Source: a virus. From it: DNA of 39,905 nucleotides. The stretch is taken from the IMG/VR virus record IMGVR_UViG_3300027413_000016, positions 1 through 39,905 of that record; one strand, given 5' to 3'. Position 1 is the first letter of the stretch. The number at the start of each line of letters is the position of its first letter. Position numbers and translations under genes: made by a program. Of this stretch, positions 1 to 7,212 are shown in pieces. Under the pieces are notes generated by a model, which was not told the origin of the DNA, did no database searches, and worked only from the letters and a program-made list of their open reading frames with translations.

Positions 1-3
1 CAT
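1..3 (-). CDS. Start codon of a gene leaving the left edge
   Basis: Only the ATG is visible (plus-strand cat at the very first bases). It is preceded on the minus strand by the same AAATAAAGGTT start context that precedes many genes here, and by a promoter cassette at 40-70, so a leftward gene almost certainly begins here. Nothing can be said about its product. Confidence 0.6.
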
Positions 4-39
4 AACCTTTATTTTTATTATTAACCTTAACTACGTGGT

Positions 40-70
40 GAATATACGAACAATATCTGTGGTAGCCAAA
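40..70 (-). promoter_or_regulatory. Bacteroidetes-type promoter cassette 1
   Basis: Read on the minus strand it has TTTGG (-33 type), a 20-base spacer, and TATATTC (-7 type), followed by a leader containing GTTAAGG and then AAATAAAGGTTATG. The -33 element lies next to the stop codon of the 54-residue gene upstream. The geometry is identical to at least eleven other sites in the window. It should drive the gene leaving the left edge. Confidence 0.75.
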
Positions 71-73
71 TAT

Positions 74-238
74 TTATGCAATTACTTTAAATGTTTTTTT
101 CATACAATCATCAATATGAACTGTGGTAGTTGCTTTATTAGCACCCTGAATTAAAACATTATTACCTTGAATTCTTTTAACTTTGAATGTATCATTTCCA
201 AACCCAAAAACACCAACTAAATCATCTACTTTTATCAT
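74..238 (-). CDS. Hypothetical 54-residue protein
   Basis: Short minus-strand frame of 54 codons starting MIKVDDLVGVFGFGNDTF and ending KVIA. The ATG is preceded by the strongly conserved AAATAAAGGTT context and by promoter cassette 2, and the stop abuts promoter cassette 1, so it is a real single-gene unit. The N-terminal half looks like a small beta-rich (SH3/KOW-like) fold, but this is only an impression. Function unknown. Confidence 0.65.
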   Translation of the reverse strand: MIKVDDLVGVFGFGNDTFKVKRIQGNNVLIQGANKATTTVHIDDCMKKTFKVIA

Positions 239-276
239 AACCTTTATTTATTTATTATTAACCTTAACTTCCCCAT

Positions 277-307
277 GAATATACGAACGAGTTTTTGCTT
301 CTCCAAG
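277..307 (-). promoter_or_regulatory. Promoter cassette 2
   Basis: CTTGG at -33, 20-base spacer, TATATTC at -7, then a GGGGAAGTTAAGG leader. The spacer half (plus-strand 277-312) is identical over 36 bases to cassette 11 at 14596-14631, while the leader half differs, so the cassette looks mosaic. It drives the 54-residue gene at 74-238. Confidence 0.75.
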
Positions 308-324
308 CATTTGCGCAATTGCTT

Positions 325-678
325 TTACCCTTTCTCTGTACCTATAAATCCAGGTATTTTTTCTAATGGATTAGATTCTTTAACTTCAGGCTTTACAATT
401 GTAACATCTTCATATTTAATTTTACCTATTGTCTTTTTACCTAACATATCAAATGTATAAAGTGTAATACAAGTAGGACCAAATTTTTGGACATTCATTG
501 CTTTACCAAAACTTGCATTTTCTGTAATGGCAAAACTTCTTTCATCTGTCGTATCATGACTATAAACTTTAAATTCTTGGATTCTACCTAAAACATCTTT
601 ATGACCACAAGTGAAAACAATATTCTTTTGTGTCATTAATTTTTCTCTAACTACTATATTTTGATTTTTTTTATTCAT
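325..678 (-). CDS. Hypothetical 117-residue protein
   Basis: The first Met is chosen because it follows AAATAAAGGTT directly and lies behind promoter cassette 3; a second Met at residue 15 is the alternative. The protein is mixed and beta-rich with no signal peptide or membrane segment. C24 and H26 in FTCGHKD are not enough for a metal site. The stop lies just upstream of promoter cassette 2. I do not recognise the family. Confidence 0.7.
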   Translation of the reverse strand: MNKKNQNIVVREKLMTQKNIVFTCGHKDVLGRIQEFKVYSHDTTDERSFAITENASFGKAMNVQKFGPTCITLYTFDMLGKKTIGKIKYEDVTIVKPEVKESNPLEKIPGFIGTEKG

Positions 679-705
679 AACCTTTATTTTTTTAACTTAC
701 GATGT

Positions 706-736
706 GAATATACGAACCCTACCTCGGGTAGCCAAA
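706..736 (-). promoter_or_regulatory. Promoter cassette 3
   Basis: TTTGG, 20-base spacer and TATATTC on the minus strand. The spacer contains a short inverted repeat, CTACC-CGA-GGTAG. The leader half (with TCGTAAGTTAAAA) matches cassette 12. It drives the 117-residue gene; upstream, the DUF6884-like gene ends within 20 bases. Confidence 0.75.
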
Positions 737-752
737 TATTTACGCAATTACT

Positions 753-1529
753 TTATGGATTTTTTAAAGAAAATAAAATCCTAGATAATCTATTAGGACC
801 AATAGCAAAACCCTTACTAGATATTGTTTTTAATATTCTGGTTTTAGGTGTATCAATTCCTATTTCTTTAATAATTTCAATTAAATCCTCATCTAATATT
901 TTAGCTTTATTGGGTGACCTATCATATTCAGGACAATCTTTAACCATATCAGTAAAGTAATTATTTATATTATTTTTATCCCACCCTATAGAATCTATAT
1001 TTTCTAAAAAGTGTTTTATTGTTATTGCAGTTGTAGTAATTTTATTACCCCCTAAAACATATCTAAGTTTTAAAGATGTTTTTAATATGTGGGGAGTAAA
1101 ATGTTTTCCTTTAGTATCAGGAGAAAATATATAAAGATTTTTATTATCAATAACAGGTAATAAATCATTTTTTATTGCTTTTATATATGAATTAGAAGCA
1201 TAAAGTATAAATTTATCATTAGGATGACTTTCAATTAATTTTTTAACTGAATTATCTTTATCATAACAAGTAATAGCATCCCAGTATTTGGTTGGGTTTA
1301 ATCCTATATGTCCTATATAATCTTGGCTATCGGGTTTAAATGACAAATTGTAGGGTTTTATTACTTTGTTAGATGAAATTAAACCATTTTGAGCTGAAAG
1401 TATCCAAGTATAATCTACTTTAGATGATATTGCTTTAACTATATCCCAGTATCCTCCTTTATATAAATCAATAGCAGGTGCAGGTATGCTTAGTTTTTTA
1501 GTAGCACAAATTGTTATAAAATGAATCAT
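753..1529 (-). CDS. DUF6884-like protein
   Basis: 258 residues. The first 70 residues carry the pattern I associate with DUF6884: a Cys near the N-terminus (C8) followed by KKL, a PAPAIDLY segment, then ILSAQNGLI and IKPYNLSF around residues 43-63. DUF6884 has no settled function that I know of. The C-terminal part (about 165-258) looks helical and may be a separate domain. Start and stop overlap as TAATG with the MutH/Sau3AI-like gene just upstream, so the two are translationally coupled and probably act together. It is the last gene of an operon reaching back to promoter cassette 4 (4270-4300) through the DNA ligase. The family call is moderate; the coupling is seen directly. Confidence 0.6.
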   Translation of the reverse strand: MIHFITICATKKLSIPAPAIDLYKGGYWDIVKAISSKVDYTWILSAQNGLISSNKVIKPYNLSFKPDSQDYIGHIGLNPTKYWDAITCYDKDNSVKKLIESHPNDKFILYASNSYIKAIKNDLLPVIDNKNLYIFSPDTKGKHFTPHILKTSLKLRYVLGGNKITTTAITIKHFLENIDSIGWDKNNINNYFTDMVKDCPEYDRSPNKAKILDEDLIEIIKEIGIDTPKTRILKTISSKGFAIGPNRLSRILFSLKNP

Positions 1530-2191
1530 TATATTATAGGTTTTAAAAGTCTAGTTATTACGTTGTAATCTAATGTAAAATTGTAAGGTTTAGTAATATA
1601 TTTGATACCCTTTTTAGTTATATATTCTCTATATTTTGTAGTACCTGCTGTTCTTACATGAAGAATTTGGTCTTCACTTAATAATTTAGCTTTACTTTTA
1701 AATTTATTAGCATTTCCTTCACACACTAAATTACGATAATAATTATACTCTTTCTTTATCTGGGGAATATACAAATTTAAATCTATAATTCCAAATCCTA
1801 AAAACTTTCTTTTCAAAACATTTTTATTTTTTGATAATTTGATTATAAACATTTTAGATTTATCTAAAACATGAGAAGTTTCAAAAGTTTCGTCTTCAAT
1901 AGTTGAATAACTAACTGATGTTAAAGACATCTTTTCAAGTGCTTTTTCACCTGTATCATTAAATGTAACGGTTTTAATCTCCCAACCTTTAAAATCCGGT
2001 TCAGGTTTATTATCACCTCTTTTTTCTGTAATAATCCATTCAAATATATCTCCTGCTAATCCTTTACTTTTTATATTAGCATTTTCAACCCAATCTTGGA
2101 GGTCATTTAAGTTAGAATCTTTAAGTATTTTATCTAAACTTTTACCTATTCTTTGGTTAAAAAATTTTATTTGTTCTTCAGTTATTATCAT
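1529..2191 (-). CDS. MutH/Sau3AI-like restriction-type endonuclease
   Basis: 220 residues. Residues 42-73 match the core of the MutH/Sau3AI family: SKGLAGDIFEW (E51, equivalent to the helix glutamate of MutH), then a PEPDF-KGWEIKT block giving D66, E71 and K73 as the D...ExK metal-binding triad. Downstream Lys and beta-rich segments fit the rest of a PD-(D/E)XK fold. MutH and Sau3AI act at GATC; specificity cannot be read from the sequence here. Length is close to MutH (229). The gene overlaps the small gene upstream by 14 bases and is coupled (TAATG) to the DUF6884-like gene. Likely roles are breakdown of host DNA or cutting of competing phage DNA. No partner methyltransferase is seen. Confidence 0.65.
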   Translation of the reverse strand: MIITEEQIKFFNQRIGKSLDKILKDSNLNDLQDWVENANIKSKGLAGDIFEWIITEKRGDNKPEPDFKGWEIKTVTFNDTGEKALEKMSLTSVSYSTIEDETFETSHVLDKSKMFIIKLSKNKNVLKRKFLGFGIIDLNLYIPQIKKEYNYYRNLVCEGNANKFKSKAKLLSEDQILHVRTAGTTKYREYITKKGIKYITKPYNFTLDYNVITRLLKPII

Positions 2192-2315
2192 TTAATTTAA
2201 AATAATTTACACCTTCTTTTGTTGAAGATTGTTGCCAAGGCAAATTATGACCCATTAATTGGTCTAATTCTATAGCCATTTGATTAGACACAAGATAGTC
2301 AATTGTTGTTTTCAT
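2178..2315 (-). CDS. Hypothetical 45-residue protein
   Basis: A 45-codon frame starting MKTTIDYLVSNQMAIELDQL and ending LNDNN. Its stop lies inside the start of the endonuclease gene (14-base overlap), and its start is 8 bases after the stop of the 81-residue gene. It could be a helper of the endonuclease, but that rests on position alone. Confidence 0.5.
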   Translation of the reverse strand: MKTTIDYLVSNQMAIELDQLMGHNLPWQQSSTKEGVNYFKLNDNN

Positions 2316-2323
2316 TACTACTA

Positions 2324-2569
2324 TCAAAATGGTAGTGGGTCATTAACAGTCCAAGTATTAACTGATTCAGGTTCACTAATATTATCTAATGATTGTGTAG
2401 TTAAACTTGCATAAGGACATTTTACAATGTCTGCTACTCTTAAACCATCACTTTTAAATTCTCTGTGTATTGAGTTTTTCATATTATGAGCTTGCTGTCT
2501 TGCTTCATAATCATTTTCAGCGTAAATGTATGTATCAATTACTACTGCATATCGTTTTAAATTTCTCAT
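2324..2569 (-). CDS. Small protein with an SSB-like C-terminal tail
   Basis: 81 residues; basic N-terminal half and an acidic tail ending NDPLPF. Bacterial SSB proteins end in a similar acidic-(I/L)PF tail that recruits DNA repair and replication proteins, and Bacteroidetes SSBs often end DDLPF. The body (about 8-50) does not look like an OB fold and is too short to be an SSB. ATGA overlap with the DNA ligase gene upstream. A second small gene (30931-31158) ends EHPLPF. The tail is seen directly; the interaction role is inferred. Confidence 0.65.
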   Translation of the reverse strand: MRNLKRYAVVIDTYIYAENDYEARQQAHNMKNSIHREFKSDGLRVADIVKCPYASLTTQSLDNISEPESVNTWTVNDPLPF

Positions 2570-3810
2570 ACTGTTCTTTCTTTACCGTGTACTACTTTTA
2601 CTGTTGGAAATCTTAAGCTAATACCACCTTTATCATTGGTAGTTTCTTCAAAATATTGCACTGTTATTATTTTACCTACTATTGAGCCATCCATATATTG
2701 TAAACGTTGTTCTTGGCTCCAACCACTACCAACTTTTACCTTATGACCTTTATGCATTATGTAAACTTGAGCTAACATTTGAATAGTTTCTGATTTACCA
2801 TCTCTAACTACTTCATGATCATCAATATCAAAATCAATAACTTCATATTCAGCATCATAAAATTTCTTTACTTTAACTAAGTTTTTACTTCGTTTACCTT
2901 CATATCCAACATCTTTTCTCAACATTAGCCCTTCCCATTTACCATCAGCAGCCATTTGCTGCCACATATCAAAATGTCTACCATCTATAATAACTGCTTG
3001 TTCAGTATAACGTAAAATATTTGTATCAATATTATCATCTAAAAATGATCTTAGTGTATGTAATCTATCACTTAATATTTCTTTACTCTTTTGATTATTG
3101 AAATCTCTAATATTTAACATATCAAACATCATATAAGCTGGATTTTCTATTTGATGGTCTTTACGTCTTAATTGCTTCATTACACCTTGAAAATCTTCAT
3201 TTCCATTCTCATCTACTAAACAAATCTCACCATCAAATACAGTATTGATAATACCTGTTGCTTCAATAGCATCTTTAACTTTATCCAATGTAGTAAACTC
3301 TTTGCCCATCCTAGAGTATAAAGTGCATTTACCATTTTCATCTGTAATAGCTAAACATCTTACACCATCTAGTTTTCTTGAAGCATACCAATTATCTTCC
3401 CAATTACATTCTTCTTTATATTCTTGAGCTAATGCTACTGAAAATGTAGGTATTAATCCTGGTATTGCTTTATTTATTACTTTGGCTCCAGCTCTAATGC
3501 CTAAATCCTTATCAATAATCTTGTAAATAAGTTCATCACCATAACCATTTACTAATGCTATGGCATCATGACCTGTTACAACTCTTTGATTTAATCTGTC
3601 TAATACTTCAAATACATTTTTAACGTTTTCAGCTTTTAAATGACTATTCTTAATACAAGTTTTACTTGTAACATAGTATTGTTTAAATGGATTATAAGTG
3701 TATTCTAATATTTTATGGATGAAATCACTACTATTTTTTATAATTTCTACTTTGTCATTAGCACTACTTGTGCTACGCATTTGCTCAATAAAACTGTTTA
3801 ATTCTGTCAT
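2566..3810 (-). CDS. ATP-dependent DNA ligase (T4 gp30-like)
   Basis: 414 residues, covering the N-terminal, adenylation and OB domains of a phage ATP ligase; somewhat shorter than T4 gp30 (487). Motif I is KLDG with the adenylated lysine at K146, motif III FDGE at 192-195, motif IV EGLMLRK at 293-299 and motif V KVKK at 313-316. The C-terminal 100 residues hold the OB-fold part. It seals nicks during replication and recombination using ATP. The start follows AAATAAAGGTT; the stop overlaps the next gene as ATGA. It sits mid-operon behind promoter cassette 4. Confidence 0.95.
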   Translation of the reverse strand: MTELNSFIEQMRSTSSANDKVEIIKNSSDFIHKILEYTYNPFKQYYVTSKTCIKNSHLKAENVKNVFEVLDRLNQRVVTGHDAIALVNGYGDELIYKIIDKDLGIRAGAKVINKAIPGLIPTFSVALAQEYKEECNWEDNWYASRKLDGVRCLAITDENGKCTLYSRMGKEFTTLDKVKDAIEATGIINTVFDGEICLVDENGNEDFQGVMKQLRRKDHQIENPAYMMFDMLNIRDFNNQKSKEILSDRLHTLRSFLDDNIDTNILRYTEQAVIIDGRHFDMWQQMAADGKWEGLMLRKDVGYEGKRSKNLVKVKKFYDAEYEVIDFDIDDHEVVRDGKSETIQMLAQVYIMHKGHKVKVGSGWSQEQRLQYMDGSIVGKIITVQYFEETTNDKGGISLRFPTVKVVHGKERTV

Positions 3811-3815
3811 AACCT

Positions 3816-4067
3816 TTATTTATTTTTTATATTGTAACTGTAATTCCAACCTGTATCCTCATCTTCAATTTCTTGCTTCTCAACTTTGTAACCTAATTTA
3901 TCAAATATAGCATAAAATTTATCTTCATAATATAATTCATTCCAATAGCCAAATCTAAACATAATGTATTCTTCACCATCAAATTTATCATATCTTGCTT
4001 CAACTTGGAAATCAGATGATCCGTAATAATCTTGGACGTCTAATAATGTTTCAAATTTTAATCTCAT
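3816..4067 (-). CDS. Hypothetical 83-residue protein
   Basis: Acidic and very aromatic (many Tyr, Phe, Trp), with no membrane segment. The ATG follows AAATAAAGGTT. It lies 5 bases before the DNA ligase start in the same operon. The family is not recognised. Confidence 0.7.
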   Translation of the reverse strand: MRLKFETLLDVQDYYGSSDFQVEARYDKFDGEEYIMFRFGYWNELYYEDKFYAIFDKLGYKVEKQEIEDEDTGWNYSYNIKNK

Positions 4068-4072
4068 AACCT

Positions 4073-4240
4073 TTATTTTAATAAATCTTGAATAATTAAT
4101 TTTTTAAATTCTACACCAACACCTACCTCATTAGCTTCCTTTTGAGCTAATTGAATAGCAGCATCTGCTTTTAATCCACTAGTATAGTTTTTACTTTTAA
4201 AACTATTAAATATATTTTGAGCTTTTTCTAAATTTGTCAT
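4073..4240 (-). CDS. Hypothetical 55-residue protein
   Basis: A 55-codon frame starting MTNLEKAQNIFNSFKSKNYT and ending IIQDLLK; largely helical, slightly basic. AAATAAAGGTT precedes the ATG and promoter cassette 4 lies 30 bases upstream, so it is the first gene of the ligase operon. The stop is within the start context of the next gene. Unknown function. Confidence 0.65.
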   Translation of the reverse strand: MTNLEKAQNIFNSFKSKNYTSGLKADAAIQLAQKEANEVGVGVEFKKLIIQDLLK

Positions 4241-4269
4241 AACCTTTATTTTTTTCTTAACTTCCCCAT

Positions 4270-4300
4270 GAATATACGAAAGAGCTTTCGCTCTTCCAAA
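4270..4300 (-). promoter_or_regulatory. Promoter cassette 4, with hairpin spacer
   Basis: TTTGG, 20-base spacer, TATATTC. The spacer contains a perfect 6-bp stem with a GAAA loop (AAGAGC-GAAA-GCTCTT, 4280-4295). The leader is GGGGAAGTTAAG. It starts the seven-gene operon running through the DNA ligase to the DUF6884-like gene at 753. Confidence 0.75.
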
Positions 4301-4317
4301 TATTTACGCAATTACTT

Positions 4318-4518
4318 TTATTTATTATAAGGTAATTTATAACCTAATTTTTCACAACCTTCTTCAAACTCCACATGAAGGTTATTCATTTCATAATACT
4401 CATCCCAAGTAATAACTGGGTTATCTGAATTTATAGTACAACATAATTCCCAATCATATTGAGATTTACTATTCCAACTCTTATTAACTTGATTTTGTAT
4501 TTTTTCTATTTTATTCAT
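4318..4518 (-). CDS. Hypothetical 66-residue protein
   Basis: Acidic, Trp/Tyr-rich soluble protein; its WDEYYEMNNLHVEFEEGCEK segment is probably helical. Single-gene unit between cassettes 4 and 5, with AAATAAAGGTTATG at its start. Not recognised. Confidence 0.65.
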   Translation of the reverse strand: MNKIEKIQNQVNKSWNSKSQYDWELCCTINSDNPVITWDEYYEMNNLHVEFEEGCEKLGYKLPYNK

Positions 4519-4556
4519 AACCTTTATTTATTTATTTATAACCTTAACTTCCCGGT

Positions 4557-4587
4557 GAATATACGAACAGTATTTCAGGTAACCAAA
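4557..4587 (-). promoter_or_regulatory. Promoter cassette 5
   Basis: TTTGG, 20-base spacer, TATATTC and a CCGGGAAGTTAAGG leader. It is nearly identical to cassette 7 across both leader and spacer. It drives the 66-residue gene at 4318-4518. Confidence 0.75.
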
Positions 4588-4590
4588 TAT

Positions 4591-4977
4591 CTACGCAAAA
4601 ATCTTCCAATCACTTTCACCTTCTATTGCTTCTAGTTCAAATGGATGATTATCATATTCATATCCTTCTTCATCATATAATCGCTTCATTTCATCTCCAT
4701 CTTGAAGGTAATGGATATATTCATGTATTAGTGTTTGGATAACCCATTTTTCATCTGTTGCTTCTGGGTAGTAAATCCAAATGGTATTTGTTTCACGCTC
4801 AAAATCAGCTGCAGGCATGAAATCACCTTCAGCATTATCTATTCCTGTAATACGAGCCCAAATACTATGATGGTAATCTACCTTGGGTGCTTCACCATTA
4901 AACTTGGACTTACCATAATACGCTTGTATAAATGGATAAACCTCTTCTACGATATTTTTAACTTCGTTCTTATACAT
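4591..4977 (-). CDS. Zincin-type HExxH protein
   Basis: 128 residues. HEYIH at residues 85-89 is a zinc-metallopeptidase motif (H85, E86, H89), in a helix preceded by KWVIQTL. A downstream acidic helix (HPFELEAIEG, E114/E116) could supply the third ligand, as in small gluzincin-like phage proteins. There is no signal peptide, so it would act inside the cell. Start and stop overlap as TAATG with the small membrane gene upstream. The protease call rests on this motif only; some HExxH phage proteins have no known substrate. Confidence 0.6.
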   Translation of the reverse strand: MYKNEVKNIVEEVYPFIQAYYGKSKFNGEAPKVDYHHSIWARITGIDNAEGDFMPAADFERETNTIWIYYPEATDEKWVIQTLIHEYIHYLQDGDEMKRLYDEEGYEYDNHPFELEAIEGESDWKIFA

Positions 4978-5105
4978 TATGCTATATTTAAAAGAATAAA
5001 TTTAACACCTAACCAACCAATATAAAGCATAGTAGCAAATGCAATACTATCAACTAAACCTTTAAACTCAAACGAACTATTATATTTTTTAATCAAATTT
5101 TTCAT
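4977..5105 (-). CDS. Small single-pass membrane protein, 42 residues
   Basis: Frame starting MKNLIKKYNSSFEFKGLVDS followed by a hydrophobic segment (about residues 19-40, ending KFILLNIA). AAATAAAGGTT precedes the ATG and promoter cassette 6 lies just upstream. It is coupled by TAATG to the HExxH gene. Confidence 0.6.
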   Translation of the reverse strand: MKNLIKKYNSSFEFKGLVDSIAFATMLYIGWLGVKFILLNIA

Positions 5106-5127
5106 AACCTTTATTTATTTATGCCCT

Positions 5128-5158
5128 AAATATACGAACGGGGTTTGGCTAAGCCAAA
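5128..5158 (-). promoter_or_regulatory. Promoter cassette 6, with palindromic spacer
   Basis: TTTGG, 20-base spacer, TATATTT. The spacer and -33 element form a perfect 21-base palindrome (plus-strand 5141-5161) with two 10-base arms. The GTTAAG leader element is missing. It drives the membrane protein/HExxH pair. The palindrome might also act as a terminator after the DUF932 gene, but no T-run follows. Confidence 0.7.
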
Positions 5159-5180
5159 CCCTTTCGCATAAGTCTTTAAA

Positions 5181-5987
5181 TTACTTTGCAAATTCTAATG
5201 CAACATCAAATAACTCTTTATTAATCTTTTGATCTTGTTTGAAGTTTTTGATTTGTCTAGCTTTTCTAACTTTAGTACCAGCAATATATTCAAAATCACC
5301 ATCAATGATTTTTTCTTGTACTACATTAAATACTGACCATAAATCATTACCCATATCCTCATCTCTAGTAGGATTAAGTAGTTCTTGAAAATCAATCTTG
5401 ATTCTTTTTAACTCATCTTCTTTGAATCTAGTAGCTATTGCTTTTTTAGCAAAACTAACCATTTCATCTTGACCAAGCTCAGTTGCTTGCATTTTATTCA
5501 TTGATTCAACAGTTAAAGGTAATTTTTCAACCATTTCTTTAATCTTAACCTGTAATTCCTCAAATGAATAACCCATATGTCTCATTTTAACATCTTCAAA
5601 CTGTGTCGTTGAAATAACTAAACCATTTTCGCAAATCATTCTAAATAATCCAGCGGTAAATGTAAATGCATTTTTACCATCATGGCTATTTGTTAATAAT
5701 ACTTGTGGAAAAACTGTATCACCACCTTTACCATCAATCTGAACATCTGGATTTCTGAATACTACTAAATGCTTTTGGAAACCGATTGTGCTATTTTTTC
5801 TAGCTTTAACTTCTTTAGCATCAACAACGTCCCAACCTAATGTTCTCATATCGTTAATTACTTTACTAGTAGGAATATGTGTATAATGTTTGGAAACCTC
5901 ATTACTTGGTTTTTCATTAAATACACATGGAGCTTGCTCTGCAATTTGAGCATCATTTAAAAATTCACTTTTTTCTAAATTTAACAT
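5181..5987 (-). CDS. DUF932 family protein
   Basis: 268 residues. The segments YTHIPTSKVINDMRTLGW, a central HLVVFRNPDV, LLTNSHDGKNAFTFTAGLFR and CENGLVIS fit DUF932, common in phages and plasmids and of unknown biochemical role. Some family members are early, abundantly expressed proteins. Its own promoter (cassette 7) and AAATAAAAGTTATG start context suggest separate strong expression. No membrane or signal segment. Confidence 0.8.
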   Translation of the reverse strand: MLNLEKSEFLNDAQIAEQAPCVFNEKPSNEVSKHYTHIPTSKVINDMRTLGWDVVDAKEVKARKNSTIGFQKHLVVFRNPDVQIDGKGGDTVFPQVLLTNSHDGKNAFTFTAGLFRMICENGLVISTTQFEDVKMRHMGYSFEELQVKIKEMVEKLPLTVESMNKMQATELGQDEMVSFAKKAIATRFKEDELKRIKIDFQELLNPTRDEDMGNDLWSVFNVVQEKIIDGDFEYIAGTKVRKARQIKNFKQDQKINKELFDVALEFAK

Positions 5988-6036
5988 AACTTTTATTTTT
6001 TAATTTATGATGTTAAGTACCTCTTAACTTCCCGGT

Positions 6037-6067
6037 GAATATACGAACAGTATTTCAGGTAGCCAAG
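6037..6067 (-). promoter_or_regulatory. Promoter cassette 7
   Basis: CTTGG, 20-base spacer, TATATTC, CCGGGAAGTTAAG leader. It shares about 39 bases with cassette 5. Drives the DUF932 gene alone. Confidence 0.75.
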
Positions 6068-6088
6068 TACTTTACCGGAAGTCTTTAA

Positions 6089-6232
6089 TTACTTTGAATT
6101 TTCTTTATAGTCAATGATAAAACCTATTAATACTAATATGTTTAAACCAAATGATACTATTATTTCATGTAAGTCTTGATATACATTCAGTGATAGATGT
6201 ATATGACCTAGTACCCAAAAAGGTATAGCCAT
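6089..6232 (-). CDS. Small membrane protein, 47 residues
   Basis: Frame starting MAIPFWVLGHIHLSLNVYQD, with one hydrophobic segment at about residues 24-40. The frame is open upstream as far as the end of the 103-residue gene, but no earlier ATG exists. The start context is weak, so this call is less sure than the other short genes. Confidence 0.45.
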   Translation of the reverse strand: MAIPFWVLGHIHLSLNVYQDLHEIIVSFGLNILVLIGFIIDYKENSK

Positions 6233-6269
6233 TTGTTGACTATACCATATTAAGGCAAATTTGATAAAT

Positions 6270-6581
6270 TTAGATAACTTTGTGATGGTCTAAAATTAAT
6301 AATTCTTTCATCTCATCAGCTAATTCTGACATTGATGTCATATACTCTTTTAATGTGTATACTTTACCACTTGTACCTGTTGGTACATGCTTTTCTCTTA
6401 ATATACTTCTAATTAAATGAGGTAATGACTGGTAATATCCTGATGTTGATTGTGTTTCAGCTACTACTTTTAAATAAGTATGTGTTGTTTCATCTATATG
6501 AATTTCATAAGGCAATATTAGTTTATCCTTAATTAAACACGTCCTTGTTGTACTCCCGCTTGGTCTTCCTTTTCCTGCCAT
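6270..6581 (-). CDS. Hypothetical 103-residue basic protein
   Basis: The basic N-terminus (MAGKGRPSGSTTRT) suggests nucleic-acid binding; the remainder is mixed alpha/beta, including EIHIDETTHTYLKVVAETQ and a helical C-terminus. The length and the small-residue start recall phage-encoded regulators, but I see no clear HTH or RHH motif. Start follows AAAAGTTAT; promoter 8 lies upstream. Confidence 0.6.
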   Translation of the reverse strand: MAGKGRPSGSTTRTCLIKDKLILPYEIHIDETTHTYLKVVAETQSTSGYYQSLPHLIRSILREKHVPTGTSGKVYTLKEYMTSMSELADEMKELLILDHHKVI

Positions 6582-6607
6582 ATAACTTTTATTATTTTGT
6601 TTATCGT

Positions 6608-6638
6608 TAATATACGATTATTATTTGGATTTTCCAAA
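6608..6638 (-). promoter_or_regulatory. Promoter 8, inside the glucosaminidase gene end
   Basis: TTTGG, 20-base spacer, TATATTA, with the same fixed spacing as the cassettes but without their leader. It overlaps the last codons of the glucosaminidase-like gene. Likely drives 6270-6581 and 6089-6232. Confidence 0.6.
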
Positions 6639-7211
6639 TCTTTCTATTAAATTATTTTCTTTAATAATCCTTTTTAATGCTTGAGGATAATAAGTTGCCT
6701 CAGCATATTGTTTATTTAATAATTTATATAATTGTTTTTCATTCTTACATTTATATGCAAATGTAGAATACCATAAAGCATAATCTGAAACCGATTCTTT
6801 CCAATTATCATAATATGCATGTCCATATTGAGTACCTTTAGCTAAGTTAAGTCTAACTCTAGCTTCTTTCATACCAAATAGGTTATTGTTTTCTACAAAT
6901 ATCTTTGATTCAAAATGTCCAGTTTCTAATATTGCTTGAGCTAATACTATATAAGGGAATTTGAAATTTAGTTTAGATATTTCTTCAACTAATTTATCTT
7001 CATTAAATGAATTATGTTCTTCTATTATCAATACTTTTTCAGTATCAGTGATGTATTCCTTTTTTATGGGCGCACTTGATACTCCTAAAAGTAGTATTGA
7101 TGTTACGAATAAAAATGTTAATTTAGTGAATCTATTTAATCGAAATATTTTATTATATGTAAGAGTTTTCTTGTCAAATGTATATAATTTCATATGTTGG
7201 TTTTGGTTCAT
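6621..7211 (-). CDS. Glucosaminidase-domain lytic enzyme (GH73-like)
   Basis: 196 residues from the chosen ATG; the longer frame starts at a TTG inside the upstream gene, so the ATG just after that gene's stop is preferred. A hydrophobic signal/anchor segment (about 30-47) is followed by an exported domain. AQAILETGH (catalytic Glu at 96), NNLFGMK (109-115) and a WKESVSDYALWY block (137-148) match the Bax/GH73 glucosaminidase fold, which cleaves the glycan strands of peptidoglycan. With an N-terminal anchor it could be a signal-arrest-release type endolysin or a periplasmic lytic enzyme. It lies downstream of a run of small membrane proteins, fitting a lysis group. It could instead be virion-associated. 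Confidence 0.8.
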   Translation of the reverse strand: MNQNQHMKLYTFDKKTLTYNKIFRLNRFTKLTFLFVTSILLLGVSSAPIKKEYITDTEKVLIIEEHNSFNEDKLVEEISKLNFKFPYIVLAQAILETGHFESKIFVENNNLFGMKEARVRLNLAKGTQYGHAYYDNWKESVSDYALWYSTFAYKCKNEKQLYKLLNKQYAEATYYPQALKRIIKENNLIERFGKSK

Positions 7212-7212
7212 A

